From Arcobacter siniprincipis (GTDB lineage: Bacteria > Campylobacterota > Campylobacteria > Campylobacterales > Arcobacteraceae), in NCBI RefSeq assembly GCF_048571125.1, contig NZ_CP182343.1, positions 620,001 through 684,000 of the forward strand: DNA of 64,000 bases, in the 5' to 3' direction. A program made the position numbers and the translations under genes. This document shows, one piece after another, positions 7,627 to 16,066 of this stretch. The notes beneath the pieces were generated by a model that was not told the origin of the DNA, searched no databases, and saw only the letters and a program-made list of their open reading frames with translations. The number at the start of each line of letters is the position of its first letter. Position 1 is the first letter of the stretch.

Positions 7627-10251
7627 TTAAATTGGGTTATGCCATTGACTAGTTCTGCCCTCAACATTTGCTCCAATACTAGTTTGCGTATCAAACCCAT
7701 CTCTTATGCCAAACATATCAAGTATCATATTCGCGCCGTTTAAAACTAAATAAAATACAACTATAACGCCAATTATTGAATTTGATAGAATTAAGAAGCC
7801 TTTAAAAAAAACAAGTCCAAAATCTGCAAAAGCATATGTTGCTCCGTTTTTTAATATTCCGTCAAGGGTGCTAATATCTACACCATTAGTAAGTGCAAAC
7901 ATAGGCTCAAATTGCCAATTAACTAATACAAAATTCATGTTTTCAAAGAACTCTTTTGCAAATAAAGCCATGACTACAGATACAACAATTAAAATAGGTT
8001 TAAATGCTAATATAAGCCCATTTTTCATGAATCCTTTAATCAATTCTGCTTGATTTGAAGCAAATGCAAAAGCCACTAAAAATGGAATTACCAAATAATA
8101 GAGTTCAATACTCAAATAATAAAAAAATATTACAGAAAAGGAAGCTGTTGCAATCGCAATTATTGGCAAATAACTTACAACATACATCATAATTAGAATA
8201 GTTAAAAAAACCGCAATCACAGTAACAATTTTTTCATTACTTAACAGCTTTCCTCCCACTGCCCCTATTAGCTCTTTTCCAATACCAAAAATACCGGTCT
8301 TAAGCCCTGAAAAACTTTCAACTGCATTTGAAATAATCCCTTTAAAACTATTGTGAGAATCTTCATTTTTCAACAATTTAGTGATTGTATTTTCTATGCC
8401 CGCGGCCATTGGTAGCATCATGTAGCTCATGTTTGACACTATCCATTTAATTGGATAGGTCAATAGTCCTTCTCCTTCTGCTATCTTTCCAATTTCATAG
8501 CCACCACTTTGTCGATAATCTTTTAATAATTCTTCTTGGTTTAGTTTGTCACCTTTGGGGTTTTTGAAAATTCCAATGTTGTCAATTATTATTGAAGTTG
8601 TTGCAAGTAAAGGCAACGCTGTAAATCCTAACTCTACATCATTTCTAAACTGCATATTTGCTAACATTTCTATTTGTTTTTTTAATGTATTATCTTTACT
8701 AGCTAGATTATATCCCTCAATTAGATACTCATAACTTTTCAATTGTTCTTTATTTTCTAATATTTTACGTTCTAAATTATAACAACCGCTAAGGCTCATT
8801 ATTCCATTTCTTTTATAATCACTTGGATTCTTCATAAAATTAGAATTGTAAAAATTTTTAGTAATCTCTTTACCAATTATACTGCTATATCTTGATACAT
8901 TTTCACTAGGGGGATAAGTTTGATTTAGTCCAATTGCACTTCCTACAATTTGTTTTAAATTATCAGTCTTGTATGTAGCTTCACATAATGGAAAAGCTTT
9001 ATTGATTAAAAAATTTTGTTCGTTTTTTAATCTTTCATTTGCAATTCTAGTTGAATTAATTATATCAAGTGGAGCTAGTCCTACTTCTCTTAATTTGTAT
9101 TTTAAATACGCTTTTGTAGCACTTTGTCCAACTAAATACCCAACTTCTGCTCCTTTGTAAAAAATTGGTCGAATCATTTGGTGAAAACTTGTTTGTGATA
9201 TTTTCATTTTAGAATTTTCATCATCTGTTTTTATATTTGTTGTTGAAAAAAAGAATAAAAAGAATATGCCAATTCCAAGTAAAATTCTTTCTGAAATATC
9301 TTCAAAATCTGCTACTTGAGATATTTGTTTAGTAACTTTATTTAGTACTGCCATAGCTATTGTAATGGGTAAGACAGTGAAGAGAATAAATGTTTTACCA
9401 ATAAGCATAACTTCATTATATTCATTCAAAAAATTCATAATAAAAATAACCGAATTAGTTAAAATAGCTTTAACAGAACTAACCAAATTAGAACTAGCAA
9501 CTCTTTGTATTTCACTTGGAATTGGTAATTCATAAAGTCCTACAAGTTCTTTTACTCCCAACCATTTATTATATAGCCACGTATTGTTTTTTTGTATTTC
9601 TTTTCTAAATTTATCTTCACTAAAAGCATTTGAATTAGGATATAAAGTATATTTGGGATTTAATCTTATTTCATTAAATTTAAGAGTATTTGGTACATCA
9701 ATAATTTCATTATCAACTGTAAGCCCCGCTATCATATACTTTGGTACATTTATGAACTCACGTCCCGCTCCAACATCTGTGTAATTTTTATAATATTTAT
9801 CTTCAATCTTTTTTAAATCTTCATAAGAATCTAAACTCATTTGACTTTTTGATTTTTGTGCCATAATTGGAATAACATTCTTTTCTAAATCTTTAAAACT
9901 TTTTAAACATGGTTTAGAAATATTTGTCACTATTGCCAAAATAGAATCTGACGTTTGTTTATCATACACATAACATTGAGTTTTTCCATTTTGTACATCA
10001 ATGTTAGCAATTCGTCCAAAATAATCATCTTTAAATTCAGGACACGCAAGAACACATTTATCTTGCCCTACCATATTTTTTATATATTGATTTGTTTGTA
10101 CTATTAAGTTTGTTTTATCATTTGCTTTTTTAGTAGCTTCATTAACTGTTTTTTCAACATCATTTATAACATCATTTATAACATCATTTGGAGTTACATC
10201 ACCAAATAGTACAATTGAACTTAATATTAATAATAATAATTTATTTTTCAT
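7627..10251 (-). CDS. large polytopic membrane protein, VirB6/DotA-like topology
   Basis: About 874 residues from the preferred ATG at 10251 (MKNKLLLLILSSIVLFG, a signal peptide), which has an AGGAT Shine-Dalgarno; an upstream in-frame start at 10278 adds nine residues that overlap the previous gene. After the signal peptide comes a roughly 250-residue domain with several cysteines, then two or three membrane spans (about 265-345), a roughly 300-residue loop, then a cluster of at least five spans (about 670-845) and a short polar tail (TSIGANVEGRTSQWHNPI). A 12-base tandem repeat encodes NDVINDVINDV near residues 21-31. The topology is that of inner-membrane conjugation or secretion components (VirB6, TraG-N, DotA/TraY). 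Family membership is an inference from shape; no diagnostic motif was identified. Confidence 0.55.
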   Translation of the reverse strand: MKNKLLLLILSSIVLFGDVTPNDVINDVINDVEKTVNEATKKANDKTNLIVQTNQYIKNMVGQDKCVLACPEFKDDYFGRIANIDVQNGKTQCYVYDKQTSDSILAIVTNISKPCLKSFKDLEKNVIPIMAQKSKSQMSLDSYEDLKKIEDKYYKNYTDVGAGREFINVPKYMIAGLTVDNEIIDVPNTLKFNEIRLNPKYTLYPNSNAFSEDKFRKEIQKNNTWLYNKWLGVKELVGLYELPIPSEIQRVASSNLVSSVKAILTNSVIFIMNFLNEYNEVMLIGKTFILFTVLPITIAMAVLNKVTKQISQVADFEDISERILLGIGIFFLFFFSTTNIKTDDENSKMKISQTSFHQMIRPIFYKGAEVGYLVGQSATKAYLKYKLREVGLAPLDIINSTRIANERLKNEQNFLINKAFPLCEATYKTDNLKQIVGSAIGLNQTYPPSENVSRYSSIIGKEITKNFYNSNFMKNPSDYKRNGIMSLSGCYNLERKILENKEQLKSYEYLIEGYNLASKDNTLKKQIEMLANMQFRNDVELGFTALPLLATTSIIIDNIGIFKNPKGDKLNQEELLKDYRQSGGYEIGKIAEGEGLLTYPIKWIVSNMSYMMLPMAAGIENTITKLLKNEDSHNSFKGIISNAVESFSGLKTGIFGIGKELIGAVGGKLLSNEKIVTVIAVFLTILIMMYVVSYLPIIAIATASFSVIFFYYLSIELYYLVIPFLVAFAFASNQAELIKGFMKNGLILAFKPILIVVSVVMALFAKEFFENMNFVLVNWQFEPMFALTNGVDISTLDGILKNGATYAFADFGLVFFKGFLILSNSIIGVIVVFYLVLNGANMILDMFGIRDGFDTQTSIGANVEGRTSQWHNPI

Positions 10252-10879
10252 TTTCAATCCTAAAATAAAACCCACCAATAGAAAAGTTAAAACCTAAATT
10301 AAACCCTCTCTGAATTCGGAAAAGTCCTTTATTTTTCCAAAATGGAATTAGTGGTCTGTTATGTTTTTTTGCTATATTCACTTTATTTTTCTTCTTAATA
10401 TCTTTTAAATAATAGTAATTTTGATATTTTTTTAAAATAATATCTCGAATCAAAATCGCTGTAATTACTATTTCAGTTGTATAGACGCTAAATAGGTCAA
10501 CTAATTGAATATGTTCAGCGTAATTGAAAATAATTAAATATCCAGTCAATGTAATTAAAATTAGATATTTTATAAAGTATTTTGTAAATTTAATTAACAC
10601 AAAATAACTTATACTTGTAACGAAAATTGAACCTATAAATATCCCAAATTCAATTAAATTAATTGGATAAATTCCAAATGATAAAATCAAAAAAATAAAG
10701 ATGAAATATTTCAGAATAAAAATTTTCCAATTTGATACTTTTTCAATTTTTGATACTGCAATGTCGCTTTTAACTTTTTTGTTTAAAAAATCAATTTCTA
10801 ATTCTTTTTCATAACATAACCACAACAAAAAAGGATATTTATTTACCCTAATTTTTGTTTCTTTATAATTTTCTTCCAT
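10241..10879 (-). CDS. membrane protein (212 aa)
   Basis: The family is not recognised. The N-terminal 50 residues are polar, followed by about four hydrophobic segments between residues 51 and 145 (IFILKYFIFIFLILSFGIY and others), then a basic C-terminal tail (KKKNKVNIAKKHNRP) ending FGG-like IGGFYFRIENEK. The end overlaps the start of the large polytopic protein by 11 bases, so they are translationally linked and may work in the same envelope complex. Confidence 0.6.
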   Translation of the reverse strand: MEENYKETKIRVNKYPFLLWLCYEKELEIDFLNKKVKSDIAVSKIEKVSNWKIFILKYFIFIFLILSFGIYPINLIEFGIFIGSIFVTSISYFVLIKFTKYFIKYLILITLTGYLIIFNYAEHIQLVDLFSVYTTEIVITAILIRDIILKKYQNYYYLKDIKKKNKVNIAKKHNRPLIPFWKNKGLFRIQRGFNLGFNFSIGGFYFRIENEK

Positions 10880-10942
10880 TTGTTCTTCCTTAGGTCTTTA
10901 ACTTGCTCTGACGCGTGCGCATAATCCAATATACTGATTTGT

Positions 10943-10973
10943 CAACCGTAGGGCTACTGACGCCCTACGGTTG
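10943..10973. repeat. GC-rich 12-bp perfect inverted repeat
   Basis: CAACCGTAGGGC (10943-10954) pairs perfectly with 10962-10973 across a 7-base loop. It lies between the HTH gene (ends 11030) and the 212-aa membrane protein (starts 10879). A GACGCGTGCGCA block sits beside it at 10909-10920. No T-run follows on the minus strand, so it is not a standard terminator. It may be a transcript-structuring element, a protein site or a single-strand origin. Confidence 0.45.
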
Positions 10974-11029
10974 TCTCCTATACTTGATTTTTTTCTTTTA
11001 CTATTTGTGATTCAATATTTTTTTAAATA

Positions 11030-11575
11030 TTAGATTTCAATTTCTTTTTTAATCTTCGCCTTGTCTTTTGCTATTTGTTTATTTAACATTGATTTTTGAA
11101 GTTTTTCGAGATTTTCGAGATAATCGTCAGCATAGTAAGCATAGTAAAAGTTAATCTCTTTACTATGGTGGTTCTGGGTGACATCTGGTGGCACTGGGTT
11201 GGTGACATCTGATGACACTAGTGCCAATTTGTCACCACTATTTCTTTTATTTTGATTTATAAGTTTTTTTTTGAATATTGGCGTCTCTTCGATATATCTT
11301 TTTTGATTAAATTTATAAAATGTAAGTTTATAAATATTACTTCTTTGCCTATTATCTTTAAAACGTGGTAATTTTTCAATCAGTTCACATTTGACAAATT
11401 TTTCAATTGTTCTGATTGCTGTTCTTTTGCTTACACAAGCTCGCTTTGCAATTCGACCATAGCTTGGAAAGCATTGAAATGTGTCATCTGCATTGTCAGC
11501 TAAAACGATAAGTTGCATTTTATCTGATGGCTCAATTTCTATTTCAAATGCCATATTTAATGCTTTTGTACTCAT
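11030..11575 (-). CDS. helix-turn-helix (HTH_36-like) protein, possible replication initiator
   Basis: A 181-residue protein. Residues 1-75 (SDKMQLIVLADNADD...CFPSYGRIAKRACVSKRTAIRTIEKF) match the winged-helix pattern seen at the start of phage and plasmid replication proteins (HTH_36/RepO-like). A linker with a small internal duplication (DVTNPVPPDVT) and a basic coiled C-terminus follow. In integrative elements such proteins act in replication of the excised circle or as regulators. The choice between these is open. An imperfect inverted repeat (11610-11641) lies upstream. Confidence 0.65.
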   Translation of the reverse strand: MSTKALNMAFEIEIEPSDKMQLIVLADNADDTFQCFPSYGRIAKRACVSKRTAIRTIEKFVKCELIEKLPRFKDNRQRSNIYKLTFYKFNQKRYIEETPIFKKKLINQNKRNSGDKLALVSSDVTNPVPPDVTQNHHSKEINFYYAYYADDYLENLEKLQKSMLNKQIAKDKAKIKKEIEI

Positions 11576-11609
11576 AAGTTATCCTAATTTAATTAATAAA
11601 TAATTGAAT

Positions 11610-11641
11610 AATCGGCTAAATTAATGTACAATTAGACGATT
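11610..11641. promoter_or_regulatory. imperfect inverted repeat upstream of the HTH gene
   Basis: AATCG-G-CTAAATT (11610-11622) mirrors AATTAG-A-CGATT (11630-11641) with one mismatch and one extra base. It lies 35 to 66 bases before the ATG of the HTH gene, a reasonable place for an operator. No direct evidence identifies the protein that binds. Confidence 0.3.
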
Positions 11642-11710
11642 AAAACCTGTCGCGGGTATTAATTACTCTCTCTCTTAATCCATGACCAAATTTTTTAAGG
11701 GAGTTGAGTT

Positions 11711-12082
11711 TTACATTGGTATATAATTTCTTACATTTAATTTTGCTTCTTCTGTTAATTCAATTCTGCTTATCCTTGACCCAACTTTTGCCCGAAAGCA
11801 CTCGATGATAATCCATTGACTTTTCACATATTTTATTTTTACATATGTTGCAATGTACGAATATTTGCCTTTTGTCATCCCATCACCATAATTAATGATA
11901 ATCCCATCCCAATATTTTTTTGCAATATGCAGTTCCTCTTTTAGTTTTGTTTCTGCTTCATTTGTTAGATAATCAATATATTTCAAATCAATAGTTCTTT
12001 CATATGATTGTTTTTGTACTTCTGCCAATAATTCTTCAACTTTCTTTGTATCTTTTATTTTTATATTAATTTTTTTATTCAT
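11711..12082 (-). CDS. hypothetical protein (123 aa)
   Basis: The family is not recognised. The protein begins MNKKINIKIKDTKKVEELLAEVQKQ, a likely helical basic segment, and continues with a predicted beta-rich domain (KYSYIATYVKIKYVKSQWIIIECFRAKVGS). No membrane segment or signal peptide is visible. It begins 10 bases after the excisionase-like gene stop, consistent with one operon. Confidence 0.5.
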   Translation of the reverse strand: MNKKINIKIKDTKKVEELLAEVQKQSYERTIDLKYIDYLTNEAETKLKEELHIAKKYWDGIIINYGDGMTKGKYSYIATYVKIKYVKSQWIIIECFRAKVGSRISRIELTEEAKLNVRNYIPM

Positions 12083-12092
12083 CTTGTTTTCC

Positions 12093-12374
12093 TTATATTG
12101 TTGTTTTCAGCTTATCAAGCTGTGATTTTTCAATTCTAATAATTCGAGTACCAATTCGCTCTGCTGTTAAGGTACCATCCTTTATTCTATCCCTGATGAA
12201 TTGTTCGCTCATCGCCAAATATTTTGCACCTTTAGATATTGACATTTTATTTGCTAATTTATATTCATCTTTATCAATATAAATTTTCTTATCTTGGAAT
12301 AAGTTGATTAAAATATTAATTTTTTCATTGATTTCATTAATCTTTTTATCATCAATTGCAATTAATGTACTCAT
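12093..12374 (-). CDS. excisionase-like helix-turn-helix protein
   Basis: A 93-residue protein. The C-terminal half, MSISKGAKYLAMSEQFIRDRIKDGTLTAERIGTRIIRIEKSQLDKL, is the MerR-like HTH_17 fold of excisionases and recombination directionality factors (helix, helix, 'G.l.a.ri..r.iri...dL'). The N-terminal half is a short coiled coil. It lies 368 bases downstream of the integrase gene. It probably controls excision of the element, an inference from fold and place. Confidence 0.7.
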   Translation of the reverse strand: MSTLIAIDDKKINEINEKINILINLFQDKKIYIDKDEYKLANKMSISKGAKYLAMSEQFIRDRIKDGTLTAERIGTRIIRIEKSQLDKLKTTI

Positions 12375-12741
12375 GTTTTTTCTCCTTTTTGAACTAAGAC
12401 TTTTAAGTTTATGTTATATTTAAAAATTATTTTTATAACATTTCTTAAGACTTGTAATGAAATTGTAGTCATATTTTTTTGTTTGTCAAGTAATTATAAC
12501 TCCTATTTTATGGTAGCTACATTAAATAATCGTAAAAATAATATTAACTTAATATTGTTTTACGATTAACTTAATATTAAAATTATTTTTTGTAAAAAAA
12601 GAGTATAAAATCATATGATTTTTTATTTATTATTCCATTTTATAATTTTAATTGATGTAAGTATTTTAAGTGCATTTTGAAGAGAAACTTATATAAGTTT
12701 ATATAAGTTTCATTATAAAATAAGTGGATTGATTTTTTAAT
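12375..12741. promoter_or_regulatory. intergenic region with direct and inverted repeats (candidate Int/Xis sites)
   Basis: No gene is seen in these 367 bases. ATTAACTTAATATT occurs twice as a direct repeat (12543-12556 and 12565-12578), 22 bases apart. CGTAAAA (12531-12537) is inverted at 12558-12564. A 16-base palindrome AAACTTATATAAGTTT (12685-12700) is followed by a direct copy of its right part, ATATAAGTTT (12701-12710). Such short repeats between xis and int suit promoter operators or arm-type recombinase sites. Confidence 0.4.
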
Positions 12742-14055
12742 TTAAATGAGAGTTTTTATAATATTTTCTAATTCTTTTTTGGATTTCTCCGGAAAAATAG
12801 CTTTTAATTTTTCAATTTTTTCTTCATAGTTTTTTTCAATTTTTTTTGAAAATTCGTCATCAAAAATTTCATCTAACATTAAATTTAATGTATTTGATAA
12901 AATTTGCTCTTGATAATTTCCATATCGGTCACCTACATTTACGGACTGTTTATGTCCAATGATACTGTCAACTATATCCCGTGAAATTGCATGTTCATTT
13001 TTCAAATATACTTGGATACAATTTCTAATTTGATGTTTTACTATCGTTAAATTTAGCTTTTCCCAGTGTACTCTTACTGTGTCATCACTTAATGGTTTAG
13101 ATTGGTCTGTCAATGCAGTAAAAACATAGCCTTTATTTTTTATTCCTAATGTAATTAGTGTATTTTTTAAACGAGGTGTTAAAATATAACTCATGTCAAC
13201 CCTAGCTTTATTGTTTGTTTTTTTTATAGTATAGATGTCTTTTTTCAAATCAATATTTTCCCATTTTAATGTTAGTACTTCATTCGTTCTTCTGCCGTGC
13301 ATTAGCCAAATAAATACTTCTCGAAAAGGTGAATATTCATAGTTCTTTAACTTTAAAAATAAATCTTTTATTTCATCAATTGATAAATCGATTTTACGTG
13401 TATTGTCAAGTGGTGGTAGCCCATCCATAGTCGCGGGAGAATCAATATGTATTCTTCTCATTTTTAAAAATTTATATACGGGATTAATAAATTGATAAAC
13501 TTTTCTTTTTGTTCTTTCAGACAATGGCTTACCAGTTCTTTTATTCTTCATCTTTGAAATTATTTTGATTAAATCTTCATGCGTAACTTGATTTACGGGC
13601 TTATTCGCTAGTGAATTTTCTAAATAGTTAGTATAAAATCCCTCTTTTTCTTTTCTATCAAATTTGGTTTTGTCATCTCTACCTTTATATTGTTCTACCT
13701 TATAATTAAGATACTGAGCCCAAACAGATGAAAAAAGAGAATTCTCAGTTAGTTCATTTTTCTTATGTTTTTGTATATTAATCTCTGCCATTAGTTTGTT
13801 ATAAATTAATGAGGATTCTTTAATAGCTTCAAGTAATGTTTTTGTTGGTGAATATTCTAGTATCCTTTTGATATTAGTTCTTTTACCATTTACCATTTTA
13901 GATGCTCTTACTTGAATTTTATATGGTGCAATAAATGGAATAGAGTTAGTGTTTATTATTTTACCATTTTGGATTTTTTGTGTAGGTATTTGCCCATCAT
14001 CTTTATATGATAAGCCACTTGTATTGTATTTTTTTAAATTAAATGGTATGAACAT
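12742..14055 (-). CDS. tyrosine recombinase / integrase
   Basis: A 437-residue phage-type integrase that would catalyse site-specific integration and excision. Catalytic residues can be placed: Arg in LMHGRRTNEV (255/256), Lys283 in NNKARVD, His341 and Arg344 in HQIRN, His368 in IIGH, and the nucleophile Tyr378 in DRYGNY. An N-terminal arm-binding part and an SAM-like core-binding part (about 105-200) precede the catalytic domain. A coiled tail follows residue 400. It is transcribed away from the tRNA-Leu fragment 150 bases upstream, which it presumably uses as target. Confidence 0.92.
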   Translation of the reverse strand: MFIPFNLKKYNTSGLSYKDDGQIPTQKIQNGKIINTNSIPFIAPYKIQVRASKMVNGKRTNIKRILEYSPTKTLLEAIKESSLIYNKLMAEINIQKHKKNELTENSLFSSVWAQYLNYKVEQYKGRDDKTKFDRKEKEGFYTNYLENSLANKPVNQVTHEDLIKIISKMKNKRTGKPLSERTKRKVYQFINPVYKFLKMRRIHIDSPATMDGLPPLDNTRKIDLSIDEIKDLFLKLKNYEYSPFREVFIWLMHGRRTNEVLTLKWENIDLKKDIYTIKKTNNKARVDMSYILTPRLKNTLITLGIKNKGYVFTALTDQSKPLSDDTVRVHWEKLNLTIVKHQIRNCIQVYLKNEHAISRDIVDSIIGHKQSVNVGDRYGNYQEQILSNTLNLMLDEIFDDEFSKKIEKNYEEKIEKLKAIFPEKSKKELENIIKTLI

Positions 14056-14204
14056 CGAAAAACCTTAAGGACACAATTTAGGACACAAAATGAAACATAA
14101 TGTGTAATAATATAATATCATAAGATTCTTAACAATATTGCTATAAATACCTTAAAATAGATATTTTTTAAGATGAAACATTAAATCTACTTATAAAACA
14201 AGGA

Positions 14205-14260
14205 GGATTCAAAATCCGGTGACCTCGGTCTTGTCGGTTCAAGTCCGACTAGCGGTACCA
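14205..14260 (+). tRNA. truncated tRNA-Leu(CAA) 3' fragment, attachment site (attR)
   Basis: These bases read as the 3' part of a tRNA-Leu: half of the anticodon stem (GGA), loop TTCAAAA with anticodon CAA, stem TCC, long variable arm with GACC/GGTC, T-arm GTCGG-TTCAAGT-CCGAC, acceptor strand TAGCGGT, discriminator A and encoded CCA. The bases before 14205 do not complete the anticodon stem and no D-arm or 5' acceptor is present. A 3' tRNA fragment beside an integrase is the duplicated core left by integration. The intact tRNA should lie at the other end, left of the window. Confidence 0.85.
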
Positions 14261-14438
14261 CCACACAATCTAAAAAGCTCTAATAAACCTTGAAATCCAA
14301 CTTTAAAGAGAATAATAAAAATACAATAGAAGTAATTGTTCCCAAATATCTAAAAATAAAAATTATAAGTAAACTATTTGAAAAGAGGCAGAAAATACTA
14401 GTTTTAGTAGTATTTTATTGGAAGTAAGAAAAAACTAT

Positions 14439-14780
14439 TTATTCTATTTTCCCTCCCATATTTTCAGCATATTGGTCTCCCCATTTTCTCATTGTTTCAA
14501 ATATCTCAACAAGTCTTTCTCCATGAATTGTAAGTGAATATTCAACTTTAGGTGGAACTTCTGGAAATACAACTCTTTTTATTAGGGATACTTCTTCTAG
14601 AGATTTTAGCTTTCTATTGATTGTTCTTTGTGAAGTATCTGGAATTCTTTCGGATAATTCACTAATTCTCAATGGTTTAATTGATAAATTCCAAAGTATT
14701 AGAAATTTCCATTTATCATCAACTATCTCCATAGGAATATTGCATGAACATTTATATTGTTTTCCATTTAGTTCAATCAT
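14439..14780 (-). CDS. HxlR-family transcriptional regulator
   Basis: A 113-residue winged-helix regulator. The pattern CSCNIPMEIVDDKWKFLILWNL, then RISELSERIPDTSQRTINRKLKSLEE and the wing VFPEVPPKVEYSLT, is typical of HxlR proteins. Cysteines near residues 10-12 could sense redox-active or electrophilic compounds, as in HypR/YodB relatives; that is inferred. It is divergent from the RND efflux operon and probably controls it, with matching GAC-N6-GTC dyads in between. It is the first intact chromosomal gene right of the mobile element. Confidence 0.9.
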   Translation of the reverse strand: MIELNGKQYKCSCNIPMEIVDDKWKFLILWNLSIKPLRISELSERIPDTSQRTINRKLKSLEEVSLIKRVVFPEVPPKVEYSLTIHGERLVEIFETMRKWGDQYAENMGGKIE

Positions 14781-14829
14781 GTTTATCCTTTTTTATATTT
14801 TAACTAATAATTTAAAAAAAGTCAATTAC

Positions 14830-14875
14830 GACATAAAAGTCATTACTTGACAATAATGTCACAATTGGATAATAT
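14830..14875 (+). promoter_or_regulatory. promoter and operator of the RND efflux operon
   Basis: TTGACA (14847-14852) and TAATAT (14870-14875) are separated by exactly 17 bases, a near-consensus sigma70 promoter. Two dyads with the form GAC-N6-GTC, 14830-14841 and 14849-14860, lie 19 bases apart, the second between the promoter boxes. HxlR regulators bind short palindromes, so these are candidate operator sites for the divergent regulator. Confidence 0.6.
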
Positions 14876-14900
14876 TCCAGAATTAAAAAAAGGAATGAGA

Positions 14901-16064
14901 ATGAATAAAAAAAATAGTTATTTTAAATTTTTAAAATATTCACTAGTATCTATTATTTTTAGTAGCGTATTAACTGGTTGTTTTGCAGGAAATGATGAAA
15001 AACAAGTAATGGAAAAACAAGTAGTAGCTCCAATGCTTGTTTCAGTGTATAAAGTGCTTTTACAAGATATACCAATTAACTTGGAATATCCTGCAAAAAT
15101 TAGAAGTGTTAAACAAGTTAATATTGTAGCAAGAGTTAGTGGAATTTTAGAAAATAAACACTTTAAAGAGGGAAGTTTTGTTAAAGAAGGTAAGTTGTTA
15201 TATCAAATTGATTCTTCTCGTTATGGAGCTTTGCTTAAAGAAGCTCAAGCTCAAAAAGAGGTTGAAGAGGCAAATTTAAAAGTAGCTACTAGAAACTGGA
15301 ATCGAATTAGCAAGTTATTTGTACAAAATGCAATAAGTCAAAAAGATAGAGATGAAGCCTTATCAAGTTATGAAATAGCAGAAGCTAAGTTAAAGTTATC
15401 ACAAGCAACTTTAAAAAAAGCGCAAATTGATTTTAATTATACAAACGTAAAAGCAACAATTAGTGGTATGACAAGTTTTAATGCACAAGATATTGGTAGT
15501 TATGTTGGGAATAATAGCGAAACTATGACATTAACAACAATTACACAGATGGATCCTATTTATGCTGAGTTTTCTTTACCTGATATTGATTTACTTAAAA
15601 AAAGATATGGCTTAAATAATGGTACTTGGAATGATATTGCTCAAGCGAAATTGGCTGTTCACATAATAATGCCAGATAATAGCGAATATAAAGATATTGG
15701 TAGTTTAGATTTTCTTGATAGTTTTGTTGACAATGAAACATCTACAATAAAAGCAAGAGCAACATTTTCTAATAAAAGTAATACTTTAATTCCAGGATTA
15801 TTTGTAAGAGTAGATATAAAAGGTTTGATTTATAAAGGTGCTATCGCTATTCCACAAAAAGCACTACTTCAAGATGCTTTAGGCTCTTATGTATTAGTTG
15901 CAAAAGATGGGAAAGTTGTTAAAGTTGATGTCAAAGTTGGTAGTACATATAAAGATAAATATATTATTGATAGTGGTTTAGAAAATCAAGATTTAGTAAT
16001 TACTAATAATCTTACAAAGTTACGTCCAGGTGTACTAGTAAGTGCATCGACAATTAAGGAATAA
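14901..16064 (+). CDS. RND efflux periplasmic adaptor lipoprotein (AcrA/MexA type)
   Basis: A membrane-fusion protein linking the inner-membrane pump and the outer-membrane channel. I take the ATG at 14901 (MNKKNSYFKFLKYS), with AGGA six bases before it; an open frame extends to 14847 but that part contains the promoter. The mature protein is about 387 residues including the signal; the lipobox is VLTGC. The barrel-sandwich/lipoyl part (VNIVARVSGILENKHFKEGSFVKEGKLLYQID), alpha-hairpin (KEAQAQKEVEEANLK...ALSSYEIAEAKLK) and beta-barrel parts are present in the usual order. First gene of a three-gene operon. Confidence 0.92.
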   Translation: MNKKNSYFKFLKYSLVSIIFSSVLTGCFAGNDEKQVMEKQVVAPMLVSVYKVLLQDIPINLEYPAKIRSVKQVNIVARVSGILENKHFKEGSFVKEGKLLYQIDSSRYGALLKEAQAQKEVEEANLKVATRNWNRISKLFVQNAISQKDRDEALSSYEIAEAKLKLSQATLKKAQIDFNYTNVKATISGMTSFNAQDIGSYVGNNSETMTLTTITQMDPIYAEFSLPDIDLLKKRYGLNNGTWNDIAQAKLAVHIIMPDNSEYKDIGSLDFLDSFVDNETSTIKARATFSNKSNTLIPGLFVRVDIKGLIYKGAIAIPQKALLQDALGSYVLVAKDGKVVKVDVKVGSTYKDKYIIDSGLENQDLVITNNLTKLRPGVLVSASTIKE

Positions 16065-16066
16065 AA

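Noticed and set aside
7627..10251. Filamentous-phage adsorption or Zot-type protein
   Set aside because: No Walker motif, no coat or replication genes of inovirus type nearby; a MOB-V relaxase and integrase point to a mobilizable element.
14847..14900. Upstream extension of the efflux adaptor to a start at 14847
   Set aside because: The first codon is the TTG of a consensus -35 box, and a better ATG with a ribosome-binding site and a lipoprotein signal lies at 14901.
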